Source: Dysgonomonas sp. 511 | Lineage (GTDB): Bacteria; Bacteroidota; Bacteroidia; Bacteroidales; Dysgonomonadaceae | Length of the DNA stretch: 34,777 nt | Direction: 5' to 3' | NCBI RefSeq assembly: GCF_010501105.1 | Contig: NZ_QVMQ01000027.1 | Span: 1 to 34,777, forward strand | In this document: in pieces, positions 1-8,843 of the stretch | How the letters are laid out: each line of letters opens with the position of its first letter | Position numbering within the stretch: position 1 is the first letter of the stretch | Position numbers and translations under genes: made by a program | Notes under the pieces: model-generated | Told to the model about the DNA's origin: nothing | What the model saw: the letters and a program-made list of their open reading frames with translations, nothing else | Databases searched by the model: none

Positions 1-98
1 AAAATACCAATAGAAAACCTTTTCAATGATCAGCAAACTCAAGTAAAATATCAAAATGATACTCAATTAAGTCTTAATTTTTTTTAGTGGACACGAGT

Positions 99-199
99 GA
101 ATTATCATTCGCCCGCAGACTTTTACTATTCCGGGCGAATGATAATTCGCCCCTACAGTAGTCAAAACTGGAATATCACTTTTTCTTGCATTTGCCCTG
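99..199. repeat. Palindromic dispersed repeat, copy 1
   Basis: A 17-base perfect inverted repeat (99-115 with 132-148) encloses a 16-base loop. It is followed by about 50 bases (149-199) that also follow a second palindrome at 15983-16092. The arms carry the core ATTATCATTCGCCCG. Copy 2 has longer arms of 25 bases, so copy 1 has lost the outer part of its left arm. The loop here is the reverse complement of the copy 2 loop, with small differences, although the right flanks run in the same direction. It resembles REP/MITE-type elements mobilised in trans; no transposase is present in the window. Confidence 0.85.
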
Positions 200-240
200 C
201 TTCTTGTCTTTATATTTTTCATTTTTCACTTTAAAATCCT

Positions 241-248
241 TATATTTG
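241..248 (+). promoter_or_regulatory. Candidate Bacteroidetes -7 promoter element
   Basis: TATATTTG matches the TAnnTTTG -7 consensus of Bacteroidetes and lies 22 bases before the ATG at 270. I see no clear TTTG -33 box at the usual 19-21 base spacing. It would give a very short leader for the two tandem membrane-protein genes. Confidence 0.4.
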
Positions 249-269
249 ATATGAAAAAGAACCTTACTG

Positions 270-905
270 ATGGATAACGATACACCCAGCCGGTCTTTGT
301 ACATAGAAACGATAATTCCCCTGCTTAGGAAACAGGATTTCCGTTCGGCAATCATTGTGTCTATACTTTTATATGTATCGCTCATCGTTTTCTATCTTCT
401 GATGGCAGGTAGTTACGACTTCAGTCTGGACTTTTATCCCGGTAGAAATTTGGGCTTTTTGTTAGAGATAGGTGCATTCGTGTCCGTATTGGCTTTAGCC
501 ACAGTGCAGATGCAGATGTTCAGACGATACCTTTCCAGCTTTATCGGCTCGTACAAAGCCCGGCAATATATGTTTGTGTTTACCTGTATGCCTTTTGGTA
601 GCTGCGTTCTTATCGGGTTGTTGGCTTGGTTGTTGCAGCAATCGGGGATATACGACTCTTATTATTTCCTTGTTTTGCTTGTCCCAGCCAATTTTCTGGC
701 ATTGCAATTGCTGGGTGGCTACCAGATATGGAAGATAGGACACAAAGGCAAGGACTTTGTAGGCGGTTTGTCGCTGGTGGGAGCTTCGATGTGTATATTC
801 ACTATCCTGTTTCCCCTTACGCTGCTAATGCCTTTGGCTGTCGGCTATGTATTTGTCAGGGCAAACAGGTATGCAGGCAAATATGGTTTTATGGAAGACA
901 AATAA
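270..905 (+). CDS. Multi-pass membrane protein, first of a tandem paralogous pair
   Basis: This 211-residue protein has a short hydrophilic N-terminus, then about five or six hydrophobic segments (roughly residues 27-47, 55-75, 95-120, 127-147 and 165-195). The C-terminus is charged and ends near KYGFMEDK. I recognise no named family or catalytic motif. The next gene is clearly a paralog: both share FRSAIIVS after the N-terminus, KDFVGGLS or NDFVGGLS before the last membrane segment, and a YGF-ED C-terminus. The two are 13 bases apart and probably co-transcribed. The ATG at 270 fits because the paralog's alignable start is at the same place. It should sit in the inner membrane; its function is unknown. 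Confidence 0.75.
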   Translation: MDNDTPSRSLYIETIIPLLRKQDFRSAIIVSILLYVSLIVFYLLMAGSYDFSLDFYPGRNLGFLLEIGAFVSVLALATVQMQMFRRYLSSFIGSYKARQYMFVFTCMPFGSCVLIGLLAWLLQQSGIYDSYYFLVLLVPANFLALQLLGGYQIWKIGHKGKDFVGGLSLVGASMCIFTILFPLTLLMPLAVGYVFVRANRYAGKYGFMEDK

Positions 906-918
906 AAAAAGAAATAAT

Positions 919-1554
919 ATGGAAAACTCTCGGCACGATTCGTTATCCCTCAATGATATAGTGCCCCGGCTAAAGAGGCAGAATTTTCGCTCGGCTATTA
1001 TCGTATCGGTAATACTTGTTGCCATACTGTTGATGAACTTGTTCTTTAATAATCTCGGTTTTTCTCTAGGTAGGATTTCTAATGGCTTGGTTCCCATATC
1101 AATGGGGGTATTGCCCGGTTTAGTCGGCTTATCATCTCCCGTGCTGATATCCGTACAAATGATTATGCTGAGGAAATACCTCCTCAATTTTTCAGGATCG
1201 GAAAAAGCTTGCAAGTATCTTTTATATTTGTCTGTTGCACCGTGGTTTCTTATAGCTTTATTTGTTATCTTTATAGTATATTATATTGCAAGTAATAACA
1301 ACGATACGTTGCTATTCTTTTTGCTCTTTGTCCCCCTGTTGGCTATTCTTGTCCTGCAATTTATGGCGGGATGGCAGATTGTGAAAATTAACAGCAATGG
1401 CAACGATTTTGTAGGCGGCTTATCCGTCGTAGGGCCGCTGATGTGTACGGCATCTATCCTTTTCCTATTAATGTACCTTATCCCTTTTGCCGTAGCTTAC
1501 GTCTTTTTTAAGGCTGAGAAATATAGCGATCGTTACGGATTTGAAGAAGATTAA
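919..1554 (+). CDS. Multi-pass membrane protein, second of a tandem paralogous pair
   Basis: I place the start at the ATG at 919 (211 residues). The frame is open upstream to 847, but the 24 extra residues overlap the previous gene, while the 919 start aligns with the start of the upstream paralog. Shared blocks include FRSAIIVS near residue 26, DFVGGLSVVG near residue 163 and a DRYGFEED C-terminus. The predicted topology matches the first copy. The two copies have the same length but many substitutions, so the duplication is not recent. Function unknown. Confidence 0.75.
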   Translation: MENSRHDSLSLNDIVPRLKRQNFRSAIIVSVILVAILLMNLFFNNLGFSLGRISNGLVPISMGVLPGLVGLSSPVLISVQMIMLRKYLLNFSGSEKACKYLLYLSVAPWFLIALFVIFIVYYIASNNNDTLLFFLLFVPLLAILVLQFMAGWQIVKINSNGNDFVGGLSVVGPLMCTASILFLLMYLIPFAVAYVFFKAEKYSDRYGFEED

Positions 1555-1572
1555 TCAGATACTCAATTATAA

Positions 1573-2085
1573 ATGCCCATGAAAGTAAAAGTAAGAAAAG
1601 CCGGTATTCCACAAGAAAGTGTTGCTCACAATTACCTTTGGGCAAACTACAGGGATACTTATATGTGTGAAGTAGCCCGAGAAAGCGATATCTCGCCCGA
1701 CGATGTAATGGTCGCTTTCTGGACAGATCCTCCTTTTTGGGTCAGATCCCTGTTTCGTCTGCGTAATTCATTGGTACGTGTTTTCGGATTGAAAGGCGAT
1801 GAAAGCCTAAGCCGCGAAAGCCTTGAACAATGCATACGCACGGGAGAGCAGCAGGGATTTGTGTCTGTTTCGATGAAGACAGCCGACGAAACTATTGTAT
1901 TGCTTCGCGACAAGCATCTGAATGCTTACCTGTCGGTATATATGGCGGCAGGAGGCGGCTCAAAGCAGGTTTCGGCAACCACAATGGTGCAATACAAGAA
2001 TAGATTGGGAAGGGTTTATTTCTCCCTGATCAAGCCTTTTCATCGTCTGGTGGTGAAGAGTTTGCTGTGTAGGGCGGTTAGTTGA
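1573..2085 (+). CDS. DUF2867-like protein
   Basis: This 170-residue soluble protein has the sequence YLWANYRDTYMCEV near residues 21-34 and an aromatic-rich stretch, FWTDPPFWVRSLFRLRN, near residues 49-65. This resembles the DUF2867 family, which occurs alone or fused to short-chain dehydrogenases; the match is from memory and moderate. The start is either 1573 or the in-frame ATG at 1579, two codons later. It follows the membrane-protein pair by 18 bases and may share their transcript. It has no signal peptide or membrane segment. The biochemical role of the family is not known to me. Confidence 0.6.
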   Translation: MPMKVKVRKAGIPQESVAHNYLWANYRDTYMCEVARESDISPDDVMVAFWTDPPFWVRSLFRLRNSLVRVFGLKGDESLSRESLEQCIRTGEQQGFVSVSMKTADETIVLLRDKHLNAYLSVYMAAGGGSKQVSATTMVQYKNRLGRVYFSLIKPFHRLVVKSLLCRAVS

Positions 2086-2104
2086 AAATGGAAAATTGAA
2101 AGTA
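2083..2104. repeat. Short intergenic repeat TTGAAAATGGAAA
   Basis: GTTGAAAATGGAAAATTGAAAGT lies at the stop codon of the DUF2867-like gene. A near copy on the other strand lies just after the stop codon of the nucleotidyltransferase-like gene (7283-7302), with a further inverted near copy at 7213-7232. Low-complexity purine-rich repeats of this kind are common after genes in Bacteroidales. It may be a 3'-end element or simply debris. Confidence 0.4.
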
Positions 2105-2141
2105 AGAAAATTTATTTTACTGGCAAGGTAAAACGATATTT

Positions 2142-5100
2142 TCAACTGGTTATACTCTCCAACAACTGACGATACAGCGGGTGCTGCATCAGCATAAAGT
2201 CGTTGCCGATGATGAATAGCTGTTCGCGTGCGCGAGTCAATGCCACATTGAGTTTACGGTCGACAGTGCGCTCGTTGTTCATCTTTATGAAGTTTTCGAG
2301 TTGGTACGGCCTGTTGAAGCAGAAGGAGATAATAATCACCTCGCGTTGGCTACCCTGATAGCGTTCTACCGTATCTATCATGATGTTTTGCAGTTCGGGT
2401 ATCCCGCTTAGCTCCAGTTTTTGCCTGATAAGCGCCACTTGGTTGCGGAAAGGCGTTATAATGCCCAACGTCTTGTCGCCATCGAATTCTATGCCGTTTG
2501 CCTTATAAATATTCAGCAGGGCTATAGCAAGGTCTACGGCAATTTGTGCTTCGCTGTGGTTCGTTTTGTCCGAAAGGTTCGACACCTCAACCTCCCTCGA
2601 TGGGATGAATGCTACCCTGCGGTTGGCCACAAGTGCCTGCATTGGGTCGTAGAGGTCGTATTTGCGCACCGGTAGTGGTATCAGCTGCCTTTGTGTGGCA
2701 GATACCAGTTCGTTGTTGTAGAACGGGCCGTTTACCAGCCGGGCTATATCTTCGTGCATACGCCCGTGATAGGTCAGTGTGTCGTATGCATTTGTCCATT
2801 CGTTCTTTTGGCAGATGCGAAAAAGTCTTTCGAAGAGCGATTCGTTGCAATCGTACAATTCCACCCTATTGAGGCGCGATTCTATCACCTTCGCTTTATC
2901 CTCACTTTGCAGGGTGATGGTCGACAGTTGTTTCTGGTCGCCTATCATTATAAATTTGTCCACCTTCGGTAGCAAACCTATTATTTGCGGTTCGAGTATC
3001 TGCGAAGCCTCGTCGATGATTGCCACATCGAAGTGTTTGAGGCCAAATATCTCAGGCTTTCCTGTGATGGATGCCAGCGTGCCGATAAATATGCGGGTGT
3101 TGTTTATGGTATCGAGCAATTCCTTGCGGTTGGCTACCTTGCCCGATATATTTTGCAAAAGGCGGTGGCGGTAGTTTTCTCCGCTCGACAGTTCTGTACC
3201 TATCCGTATAAACTTGTCGCACAAGGCCTCATCTTGCCCGAATGCACTGCAAATAGATGCGCACAGTTCGTCTACAGCGCGGTTGGTATATGCCATTATC
3301 AGTATATTCGAACGTTCACCGGCATATATCATTTCTATCAGCTTGCGGGCATATATCGAGGTCTTACCGGTTCCCGGAGGACCTGCAATGAGGAAATAGT
3401 CGCGCGCTGCCATTGCCTTGTCGAGTACGGTCTTTAGCTTCTGCTCCTGAGTGGCGGGTTTTTCGCCTGCCTGCTGATAGGTGGAGACCGGTTGGCGTTG
3501 ACCCAGCAGCAGTTCTTTATTTTTTACCTTTGCCGACATAAAGGCGGCGAGGTTCTTGAACATGGCGTTGTAGCTATGGTCGAGCTTGTCGTGTTCTACA
3601 GCCCAGTAGCGGTAGCGCGAAAAGAAGTCGCGGTTGCGCTGCTTGTATCTAAACCGCAGTACGACCTCCGATGAGGATATCTTTACCACCGTGCCTTTCA
3701 TTATCTGGTGCGTGAGTACCGTATCCTGTTCGGTATCGTGTGGATAGAGGATGCATATTTCGCCGGTGCGAAAGTTGGCGCTATCTTCGTTTGCTTCGCG
3801 GGCGAAATATATCACCATATCGTTTCCGCTGTCGTCTATCTGCTTTATTTCAAGGTCTGCTATCAGTTCCATCGCTTCTTTGCGTTCTGCAAACGATTTT
3901 GTCCATAGCGAGGATATACTTATGGAGGAGTCTGCACCTTGGTCGCCTGCCTTTTGCAAAAACATTTCGCGGGCTATGAAGCTCACATAACGGAAGAAAT
4001 AGAGGCTTTCGGTGATGGTCGCCTTTTCCAGTGCTTTTTGCAAAGGTTCTATCTTGTACGAAAAGAAACTGGGTAGGTTGCTGCCATAATTGTTTGGGTC
4101 GAGCAGATTACTGAATATCCTCCTCACGCGGTTGGTACTGCCTGTATATAGCTTGTATTCGGTGGCTACTACAAGGTTGCGGATGTTGAGGATTATTTTT
4201 TCCAGTTTTTGAAACTTGGCTGCAAAGCGTATGTTTTCGCCTTTGTCTGTTGCAGCCGAGTATAGTATAGATGGGTATATATACCGTCCGTCTTTATCCG
4301 ATACACTTTGTATCATCATGCGGTAGACTTCCGTTTGTGCCTCGTGATTGGGTGCTATCTTCCCTTTGTCGGATGCAGGGTAGGGCAGTTTGCCCGATTT
4401 CAATTCTATTATACGGTCGGCTCCCCTTTTCTCGTACGATGGCTGCAAAAGGTCGAGTCGCCCCTGAAAGCCATATTTTTCGGAAAAGAAAGATGGTTCG
4501 AGGATACATTCTTCCAGTTTGAAGCCGCCGGCGGGCATATCTTCGCGCACCACGCGTTTTATATTGTTGAACTGGGTGCGTGCCTTTGCCATGAAATCCT
4601 TGAAACTGGCATTGTCGCTAATATCACTGCACGAAGCATATTCGAAAGGCATCGCTTTGAACGATTTGAGAAATACGTCGTCGAATGTCAGGTTACCTAT
4701 ATCTTCGGCATAAATAAGCTGGTCGAGAAAAAAGTTGGCAAGGTTTCCCAGCAAGAGGTATTGCGAATTGGCATCGGGTTCGAATTTGCGCAGAAAGTAA
4801 TGGTAGTGCGACACCCCATATTGCTGGAAGCATTCGGCTATTGCCGAAGCATCTATCAGGTAATCGGGTTCGAGCACGAAACTCTTGGGTACAAGGTGTT
4901 TCTGTTCGTCTTTCTTTACATCGAGCAGGTTGAGCTGCGCGCCTATCCATAGCTGATTGATGGTGTGGTTGAAGTCGCTGTTTGCCGAAGGTACGTTGTA
5001 CTTCACTTTCAGCATTTCGCCGGGATAGGTGTCCGACTGGCATTCGATCACCTCGGCGCTCTTGTCTATGTGGGTTACCTGCACCCTGATGCGGTCTATA

Positions 5101-5504
5101 AGGTCGGCTACCTCCACCCATTCTTCGAAAGGCTGTTTGTCTTCCTCCTCTTTGCCCTGCCCTTCCATAAAGAGGAGAAACTGTTCTACAGTATCTTTTC
5201 CTATGAGGTATTGGTTGAGGTACACTTTTTTTTTCTCGCCCCTCAAATATTGGTTGACCTTGATGCGTATGGTGTGCAGTTGCCATTCCAGCTTTTTGGG
5301 TACACCGTATTTTTGGCAAATGAATACTATACGCGAAAACAGCGACGAAAACTGCATTATTTCGCCGGCTGTGATTTCTATACATGCTTGTTCGAGTATC
5401 CGTCTGAGTCGGATATACTTTTCTTCCGTTGGAAGTGGGGCTTTATCATTGATATCTAGTTCGCTACGATAATCGGATAGTATGAAAAAGCTTTTTTCTG
5501 GCAT
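2142..5504 (-). CDS. Dna2-like PD-(D/E)XK nuclease fused to SF1 helicase
   Basis: This is a 1120-residue protein. The middle region (roughly residues 335-400) has a RecB/Dna2-type nuclease signature: GFQGRLDLL, then IIELKSGK with the E-x-K pair, then NHEAQTEVYRMM. The C-terminal part is a complete superfamily 1B helicase: Walker A GPPGTGKTS near residue 706, AYTNRAVDEL, Walker B DEAS near 828, GDQKQL, YQGSQREVIIISF and NVALTRAREQLF. All motor motifs look intact. I do not see the four-cysteine Fe-S cluster pattern of eukaryotic Dna2. The expected role is DNA end or flap processing in repair or defence. It starts 6 bases after the upstream lipoprotein gene ends, so the two are likely co-transcribed. 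Confidence 0.88.
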   Translation of the reverse strand: MPEKSFFILSDYRSELDINDKAPLPTEEKYIRLRRILEQACIEITAGEIMQFSSLFSRIVFICQKYGVPKKLEWQLHTIRIKVNQYLRGEKKKVYLNQYLIGKDTVEQFLLFMEGQGKEEEDKQPFEEWVEVADLIDRIRVQVTHIDKSAEVIECQSDTYPGEMLKVKYNVPSANSDFNHTINQLWIGAQLNLLDVKKDEQKHLVPKSFVLEPDYLIDASAIAECFQQYGVSHYHYFLRKFEPDANSQYLLLGNLANFFLDQLIYAEDIGNLTFDDVFLKSFKAMPFEYASCSDISDNASFKDFMAKARTQFNNIKRVVREDMPAGGFKLEECILEPSFFSEKYGFQGRLDLLQPSYEKRGADRIIELKSGKLPYPASDKGKIAPNHEAQTEVYRMMIQSVSDKDGRYIYPSILYSAATDKGENIRFAAKFQKLEKIILNIRNLVVATEYKLYTGSTNRVRRIFSNLLDPNNYGSNLPSFFSYKIEPLQKALEKATITESLYFFRYVSFIAREMFLQKAGDQGADSSISISSLWTKSFAERKEAMELIADLEIKQIDDSGNDMVIYFAREANEDSANFRTGEICILYPHDTEQDTVLTHQIMKGTVVKISSSEVVLRFRYKQRNRDFFSRYRYWAVEHDKLDHSYNAMFKNLAAFMSAKVKNKELLLGQRQPVSTYQQAGEKPATQEQKLKTVLDKAMAARDYFLIAGPPGTGKTSIYARKLIEMIYAGERSNILIMAYTNRAVDELCASICSAFGQDEALCDKFIRIGTELSSGENYRHRLLQNISGKVANRKELLDTINNTRIFIGTLASITGKPEIFGLKHFDVAIIDEASQILEPQIIGLLPKVDKFIMIGDQKQLSTITLQSEDKAKVIESRLNRVELYDCNESLFERLFRICQKNEWTNAYDTLTYHGRMHEDIARLVNGPFYNNELVSATQRQLIPLPVRKYDLYDPMQALVANRRVAFIPSREVEVSNLSDKTNHSEAQIAVDLAIALLNIYKANGIEFDGDKTLGIITPFRNQVALIRQKLELSGIPELQNIMIDTVERYQGSQREVIIISFCFNRPYQLENFIKMNNERTVDRKLNVALTRAREQLFIIGNDFMLMQHPLYRQLLESITS

Positions 5505-5510
5505 TTGTTT

Positions 5511-6008
5511 TTATCGTCTGATAAGGATATCCACTTGGTTATAAAATGTAAAGAGAAGAGGATTTCCATTGTTAGATTCTCCTATAATCGTTATGTCTAC
5601 ATATCCTTTTTTACGTATGATATCAATAGCATCAATCATGAAATATTGAAAATCTCTATCATCGATCAAGGATTCACCATAATAATCGGGGGCAATTGTC
5701 GTAGAGTAATAATGAATATTATTATTTGCAATTAAATGGAATTTTGCTCGTCCAAGATTTGGTATGTGAGATACTTTAAGCCAAGAGCTAAGGGTCTCTA
5801 TATCTAATAAATCTTCGCGTCCAGGACGAAAATCAGCAATATAAGACTCCGTTACTCTAATAGTCGTTTCGAAGTAGCCATCGTAGTCAATTCCTATTTC
5901 TGTTTCAAAATTTAGTTCTGTAGCAATCCTGTATTCGTCGTCATCGCTACACGATGAGAACGATAGTATAGCTGACAATGAGAGAGCAATAAGTAATAGT
6001 TTGTTCAT
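5511..6008 (-). CDS. Small lipoprotein of unknown function
   Basis: The 165-residue product begins with a charged N-terminus, a hydrophobic stretch and the lipobox LSFSSC (Cys20), followed by SDDDE. The acidic residues after the cysteine resemble the lipoprotein export signal of Bacteroidetes, so surface exposure is possible. The rest looks beta-rich, with no family I recognise. It lies directly upstream of the Dna2-like helicase gene, and the gap is only 6 bases. A TAnnTTTG element at 6046-6053 could drive both. A functional link between a lipoprotein and a DNA helicase is not obvious, so they may share only a transcript. Confidence 0.75.
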   Translation of the reverse strand: MNKLLLIALSLSAILSFSSCSDDDEYRIATELNFETEIGIDYDGYFETTIRVTESYIADFRPGREDLLDIETLSSWLKVSHIPNLGRAKFHLIANNNIHYYSTTIAPDYYGESLIDDRDFQYFMIDAIDIIRKKGYVDITIIGESNNGNPLLFTFYNQVDILIRR

Positions 6009-6045
6009 AGAAATCTATATTTAATATATCGGTATTATTAAAACA

Positions 6046-6077
6046 CAAAAATACGAATATGTTTCACATATTACAAC
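6046..6077 (-). promoter_or_regulatory. Candidate promoter for the lipoprotein-helicase pair
   Basis: On the - strand, TATTTTTG (6046-6053) matches TAnnTTTG. A partial -33 box, GTTG, lies at 6074-6077 with a 20-base spacer. The -7 box is 37 bases upstream of the lipoprotein ATG at 6008. Confidence 0.5.
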
Positions 6078-6142
6078 ATATTGTACTTTATTTTAAATGC
6101 GTTTTTGTTGCAAGTGTTTGTATAATAGGTTTTTGTATATCT

Positions 6143-7198
6143 TTATGTCATCTTCGGAAGAAAGGTTTCGCCGTCAGGTGCATACCATAGGCAATCGCCC
6201 CGTACTTCGAGCGGCATTTCCACGTTGTTGGTATATAGTGCGCCTGTGCCCAGTCCTTGTGGCAACGGGTTGCCGTATGTGGCGCACCATTGGGCGATGG
6301 CATTCAGCCCGATGTTCGATTCCAACGCCGAGGTTACCCACCAGCCTATATTTTTTTCTTCAGCCAGCTTTATCCATTCTCCTGCCCCGCTGATACCGCC
6401 GTGTAATGTGGGTTTCAGTATTATATATTGCGGGCGGATAGTATCGAGCAGCTCTTCTTTTTGTTGCGGGTCGTTCACTCCTATCAGTTCCTCGTCGAGT
6501 GCTATAGGTAGGGGTGTGGTAGCGCAAAGGCGAGCCATTTGCTGCGGGTTTCCCGCACGGATGGGTTGCTCTATGGAGTGCAGGTTGAGTTGAGACAGGC
6601 GTTGCAGCTTATCCGGGGCATCATCGGGTGCAAATGCACCATTAGCATCTGCACGCAGTGTGAGCCTGTCGGCACTGAAGTGGCTGCGTATATAGTGCAG
6701 CAGGGCGAGTTCCTGCTCGAAATCTATAGCGCCTATTTTCAGCTTTATACAGCGGAAGCCTTGTGCCAGTTTTTCTTCTATCTGGGCTAGCATATAGCTG
6801 TAGTCGCCCATCCAGATCAGCCCGTTGATAGCGATTCCTTCTTCACCTCGCGAAAAAGGCGTATCGTAGAGATTGTAACTGCCGCATTGTAGGTGGCGCA
6901 TTGCTGTTTCCAGTCCGAATAGGATGGAAGGGTAGGGGCGCAGTGCTTCTTTGTCTAACGTGCCTTCCTTTTCCAGCTGGCGACAGAAGTATTGCAAGCG
7001 TTCTTCGTAATCTTCGCTATAGTCGCAGCTAAGGTCGGGTAGGGGGGCGCATTCGCCTATTCCCCATCGTTCGCCGTTACCACCGCCGGCATTGTCCGAT
7101 ACTACTACATACCACACCTTATGGTCGTGGTACACTCCGCGCGATGTCCCGGCAGGGCGTTTGAAGCGGAGGGTGTGGGGGATGAGGCGGGTTTTCAT
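6143..7198 (-). CDS. menC: o-Succinylbenzoate synthase
   Basis: MenC dehydrates SHCHC to o-succinylbenzoate in menaquinone synthesis. The 351-residue protein has the enolase-superfamily layout. The lysine pair K152-x-K154 lies in CIKLKIG, and the metal ligands are D184 (RADANGAF), E210 (SIEQP) and D235 (LDEELIG). The opposite lysine is K262 (ILKPTLHGG). All catalytic positions are present and the length is normal. It lies downstream of menB on the same strand, separated by a nucleotidyltransferase-like gene. MenE, which activates its product with CoA, often follows menC in Bacteroidetes, but here menC is followed by a lipoprotein gene. The assignment is by motif; a dipeptide epimerase is the main alternative, and the men context argues against it. 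Confidence 0.92.
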   Translation of the reverse strand: MKTRLIPHTLRFKRPAGTSRGVYHDHKVWYVVVSDNAGGGNGERWGIGECAPLPDLSCDYSEDYEERLQYFCRQLEKEGTLDKEALRPYPSILFGLETAMRHLQCGSYNLYDTPFSRGEEGIAINGLIWMGDYSYMLAQIEEKLAQGFRCIKLKIGAIDFEQELALLHYIRSHFSADRLTLRADANGAFAPDDAPDKLQRLSQLNLHSIEQPIRAGNPQQMARLCATTPLPIALDEELIGVNDPQQKEELLDTIRPQYIILKPTLHGGISGAGEWIKLAEEKNIGWWVTSALESNIGLNAIAQWCATYGNPLPQGLGTGALYTNNVEMPLEVRGDCLWYAPDGETFLPKMT

Positions 7199-7212
7199 TG
7201 TTGGTTGACAAT

Positions 7213-7302
7213 TGAGAATTGAAAGTTGAAAGTGAAGGATGAGAAGTCGAGAATGAAAATATTATAAAATAAAGAATAACTTTCCATTTTCAACTTTCAA
7301 CT
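7213..7302 (-). repeat. Imperfect inverted repeat between two genes of the men region
   Basis: About 16-20 bases at 7283-7302 and 7213-7232 are near-perfect inverted copies of a TTGAAAGTTGAAAATG-type sequence, with an AT-rich spacer of 50 bases. The pair fills the gap between the nucleotidyltransferase-like gene and menC. In a - strand transcript it could form a long hairpin that terminates or stabilises the message. Confidence 0.5.
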
Positions 7303-7900
7303 ATAGCAACTGAGGTTCCCAGATAGAAATATATTCTTCTTCCTGTCCGGCTTTCCATTCTTTAAATTGTTCGTAATTCTTCACCTTGTTATCTATTACA
7401 GCCCGGTACACATCTATGCCGCGCACTTTGTCGCCTTGTTTCCAAGCTTCCCATTTCACACGCAAGATGTCGTCGCGCGACACGGGATTTATCGCCATAC
7501 ATATCCTATCGCTTATGCGCTCCATCATGCCGGCGTATGGCGACTCGTTTTTAATGTGGATAATGTCTATCATCCACTTACGGTCGGTATTGTCTATGTA
7601 TGTCAGATGCCATTCGAGGCACATATCTTGGGCGTCGAGCAGGTTCTTGTATGTTACTTCTTTTATGCGGGGGTTCTTGCTTATTTGCGATATTACTCCA
7701 AAACTTTGTTCGATGGAGAAGTTGTCGGTATATACATGGAAGTCTATATCGAGGTTGCTCATCAGCAATCCCATTTTTACAGAGCCTATCAGGTTGCACT
7801 TGCCGCCGATCTTTTCCCATGTTTGCTGTACCTGCAATTCATCTCTTATGAGAAATGCTTTTGCGAGGTTTTTGTTTGATGTTTCTGTAATTTCATTCAT
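7301..7900 (-). CDS. Nucleotidyltransferase-fold protein
   Basis: The 199-residue protein carries GSVKMGLLMSNLDIDFHVY near residues 38-56. This is the glycine-serine then D-x-D arrangement of the minimal nucleotidyltransferase superfamily, which includes kanamycin- and lincosamide-type enzymes and MNT antitoxins. A later region has WMIDIIHIKNESPY and VKWEAWKQGDKVRGIDVYRAVID, which resemble no partner domain I know. Similar Bacteroidetes proteins have, as I recall, been labelled phosphoglycerate mutase family; nothing here supports that. It lies between menB (71 bases upstream) and menC. No toxin partner is adjacent. The substrate is unknown. Confidence 0.6.
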   Translation of the reverse strand: MNEITETSNKNLAKAFLIRDELQVQQTWEKIGGKCNLIGSVKMGLLMSNLDIDFHVYTDNFSIEQSFGVISQISKNPRIKEVTYKNLLDAQDMCLEWHLTYIDNTDRKWMIDIIHIKNESPYAGMMERISDRICMAINPVSRDDILRVKWEAWKQGDKVRGIDVYRAVIDNKVKNYEQFKEWKAGQEEEYISIWEPQLL

Positions 7901-7971
7901 TGTTTTTGGGTCAATAGTGTTTTATCTTTGTTGTGTATTAAGGCTGAGTATATAAATCTTGCTTTGGCCGT

Positions 7972-8793
7972 TTATGGAAATTTCGGAAATTTCTTGAAAT
8001 CGGGTTTCCGTTTTTCGAGGAATGCGTGCTTACCTTCCTGTGCTTCGTCGGTGAGGTAGTAGAGCAGGGTGGCGTTGCCGGCTAGTTCTTGTATGCCAGC
8101 TTGTCCGTCGAGTTCGGCATTGAGCCCCATTTTTATCATGCGTAGTGCCATTGGGCTATGCTGCATCATTTCGTGCGCCCATTTCACGGTTTCATCTTCC
8201 AGTTGGTCGAATGGTACTACGGTGTTCACCAGCCCCATATCCAAGGCCTCCTGCGCTGAGTATTGGCGGCAAAGGAACCATATTTCGCGGGCTTTTTTCT
8301 GTCCTACCACGCGTGCGAGGTACGAAGAACCGAATCCAGCATCGAAACTGCCCACGCGAGGGCCTGTTTGTCCGAAGATGGCGTTGTCGGAGGCAATAGA
8401 AAGGTCGCAGACTACGTGCAATACGTGCCCACCGCCTATGGCATAACCATTTACCATGGCGATAACAGGTTTGGGAAGCGAGCGTATTTGTTTTTGCACT
8501 TCGAGCACTTGCAGGCGTGGCACTCCGTCTTTGTCTATGTATCCGCCTTTACCTTTCACATTTTGGTCGCCACCTGCGCAAAACGCCTTGTCGCCAGCTC
8601 CGGTGAGCACTACTACATAGATATCCTGATGGTCGTGGCAGATGCGCAAGGCATCGCTTATCTCCATTGTGGTGGTGGGTGTGAATGCGTTGCGGTAGCG
8701 CGGGCGGTTGATTGTGATGCGCGCTATGCCTTCGAAGTAGTCGAACAATATTTCTTCATATTCTTTTATTGTTTCCCAGTTTCTTGTTGCCAT
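7972..8793 (-). CDS. menB: 1,4-Dihydroxy-2-naphthoyl-CoA synthase
   Basis: MenB closes the ring of o-succinylbenzoyl-CoA to give DHNA-CoA. The 273-residue protein is a crotonase-fold enzyme of normal length. It has the oxyanion-hole region [11 protein letters not shown] near residues 67-77 and [16 protein letters not shown] near residues 117-132. [18 protein letters not shown] (residues near 145-162) is typical of MenB rather than general enoyl-CoA hydratases. The C-terminus, [14 protein letters not shown], is also the usual MenB ending. It has its own candidate promoter and a hairpin upstream that separates it from the transporter gene. Its substrate requires MenE, which is not in the window. 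Confidence 0.95.
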   Translation of the reverse strand: MATRNWETIKEYEEILFDYFEGIARITINRPRYRNAFTPTTTMEISDALRICHDHQDIYVVVLTGAGDKAFCAGGDQNVKGKGGYIDKDGVPRLQVLEVQKQIRSLPKPVIAMVNGYAIGGGHVLHVVCDLSIASDNAIFGQTGPRVGSFDAGFGSSYLARVVGQKKAREIWFLCRQYSAQEALDMGLVNTVVPFDQLEDETVKWAHEMMQHSPMALRMIKMGLNAELDGQAGIQELAGNATLLYYLTDEAQEGKHAFLEKRKPDFKKFPKFP

Positions 8794-8835
8794 GATATGT
8801 TGTTAAATAATATTGATTGCATATATTTTAAGAAA

Positions 8836-8843
8836 CAAAGATA
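8836..8843 (-). promoter_or_regulatory. Candidate menB promoter -7 element
   Basis: On the - strand this reads TATCTTTG, a full match to TAnnTTTG, 42 bases before the menB ATG. No clear TTTG -33 box is visible at 19-21 bases. It suggests menB can be transcribed separately from menF and menD. Confidence 0.5.

Noticed and set aside
4308..4952. Open frame of about 214 codons on + within the helicase gene
   Set aside because: Antisense to the nuclease domain with conserved motifs; no start signal and shadow-like composition.
7301..7900. MNT/HEPN-type toxin-antitoxin module
   Set aside because: The nucleotidyltransferase-like protein has no adjacent HEPN or other toxin partner; its neighbours are menB and menC.
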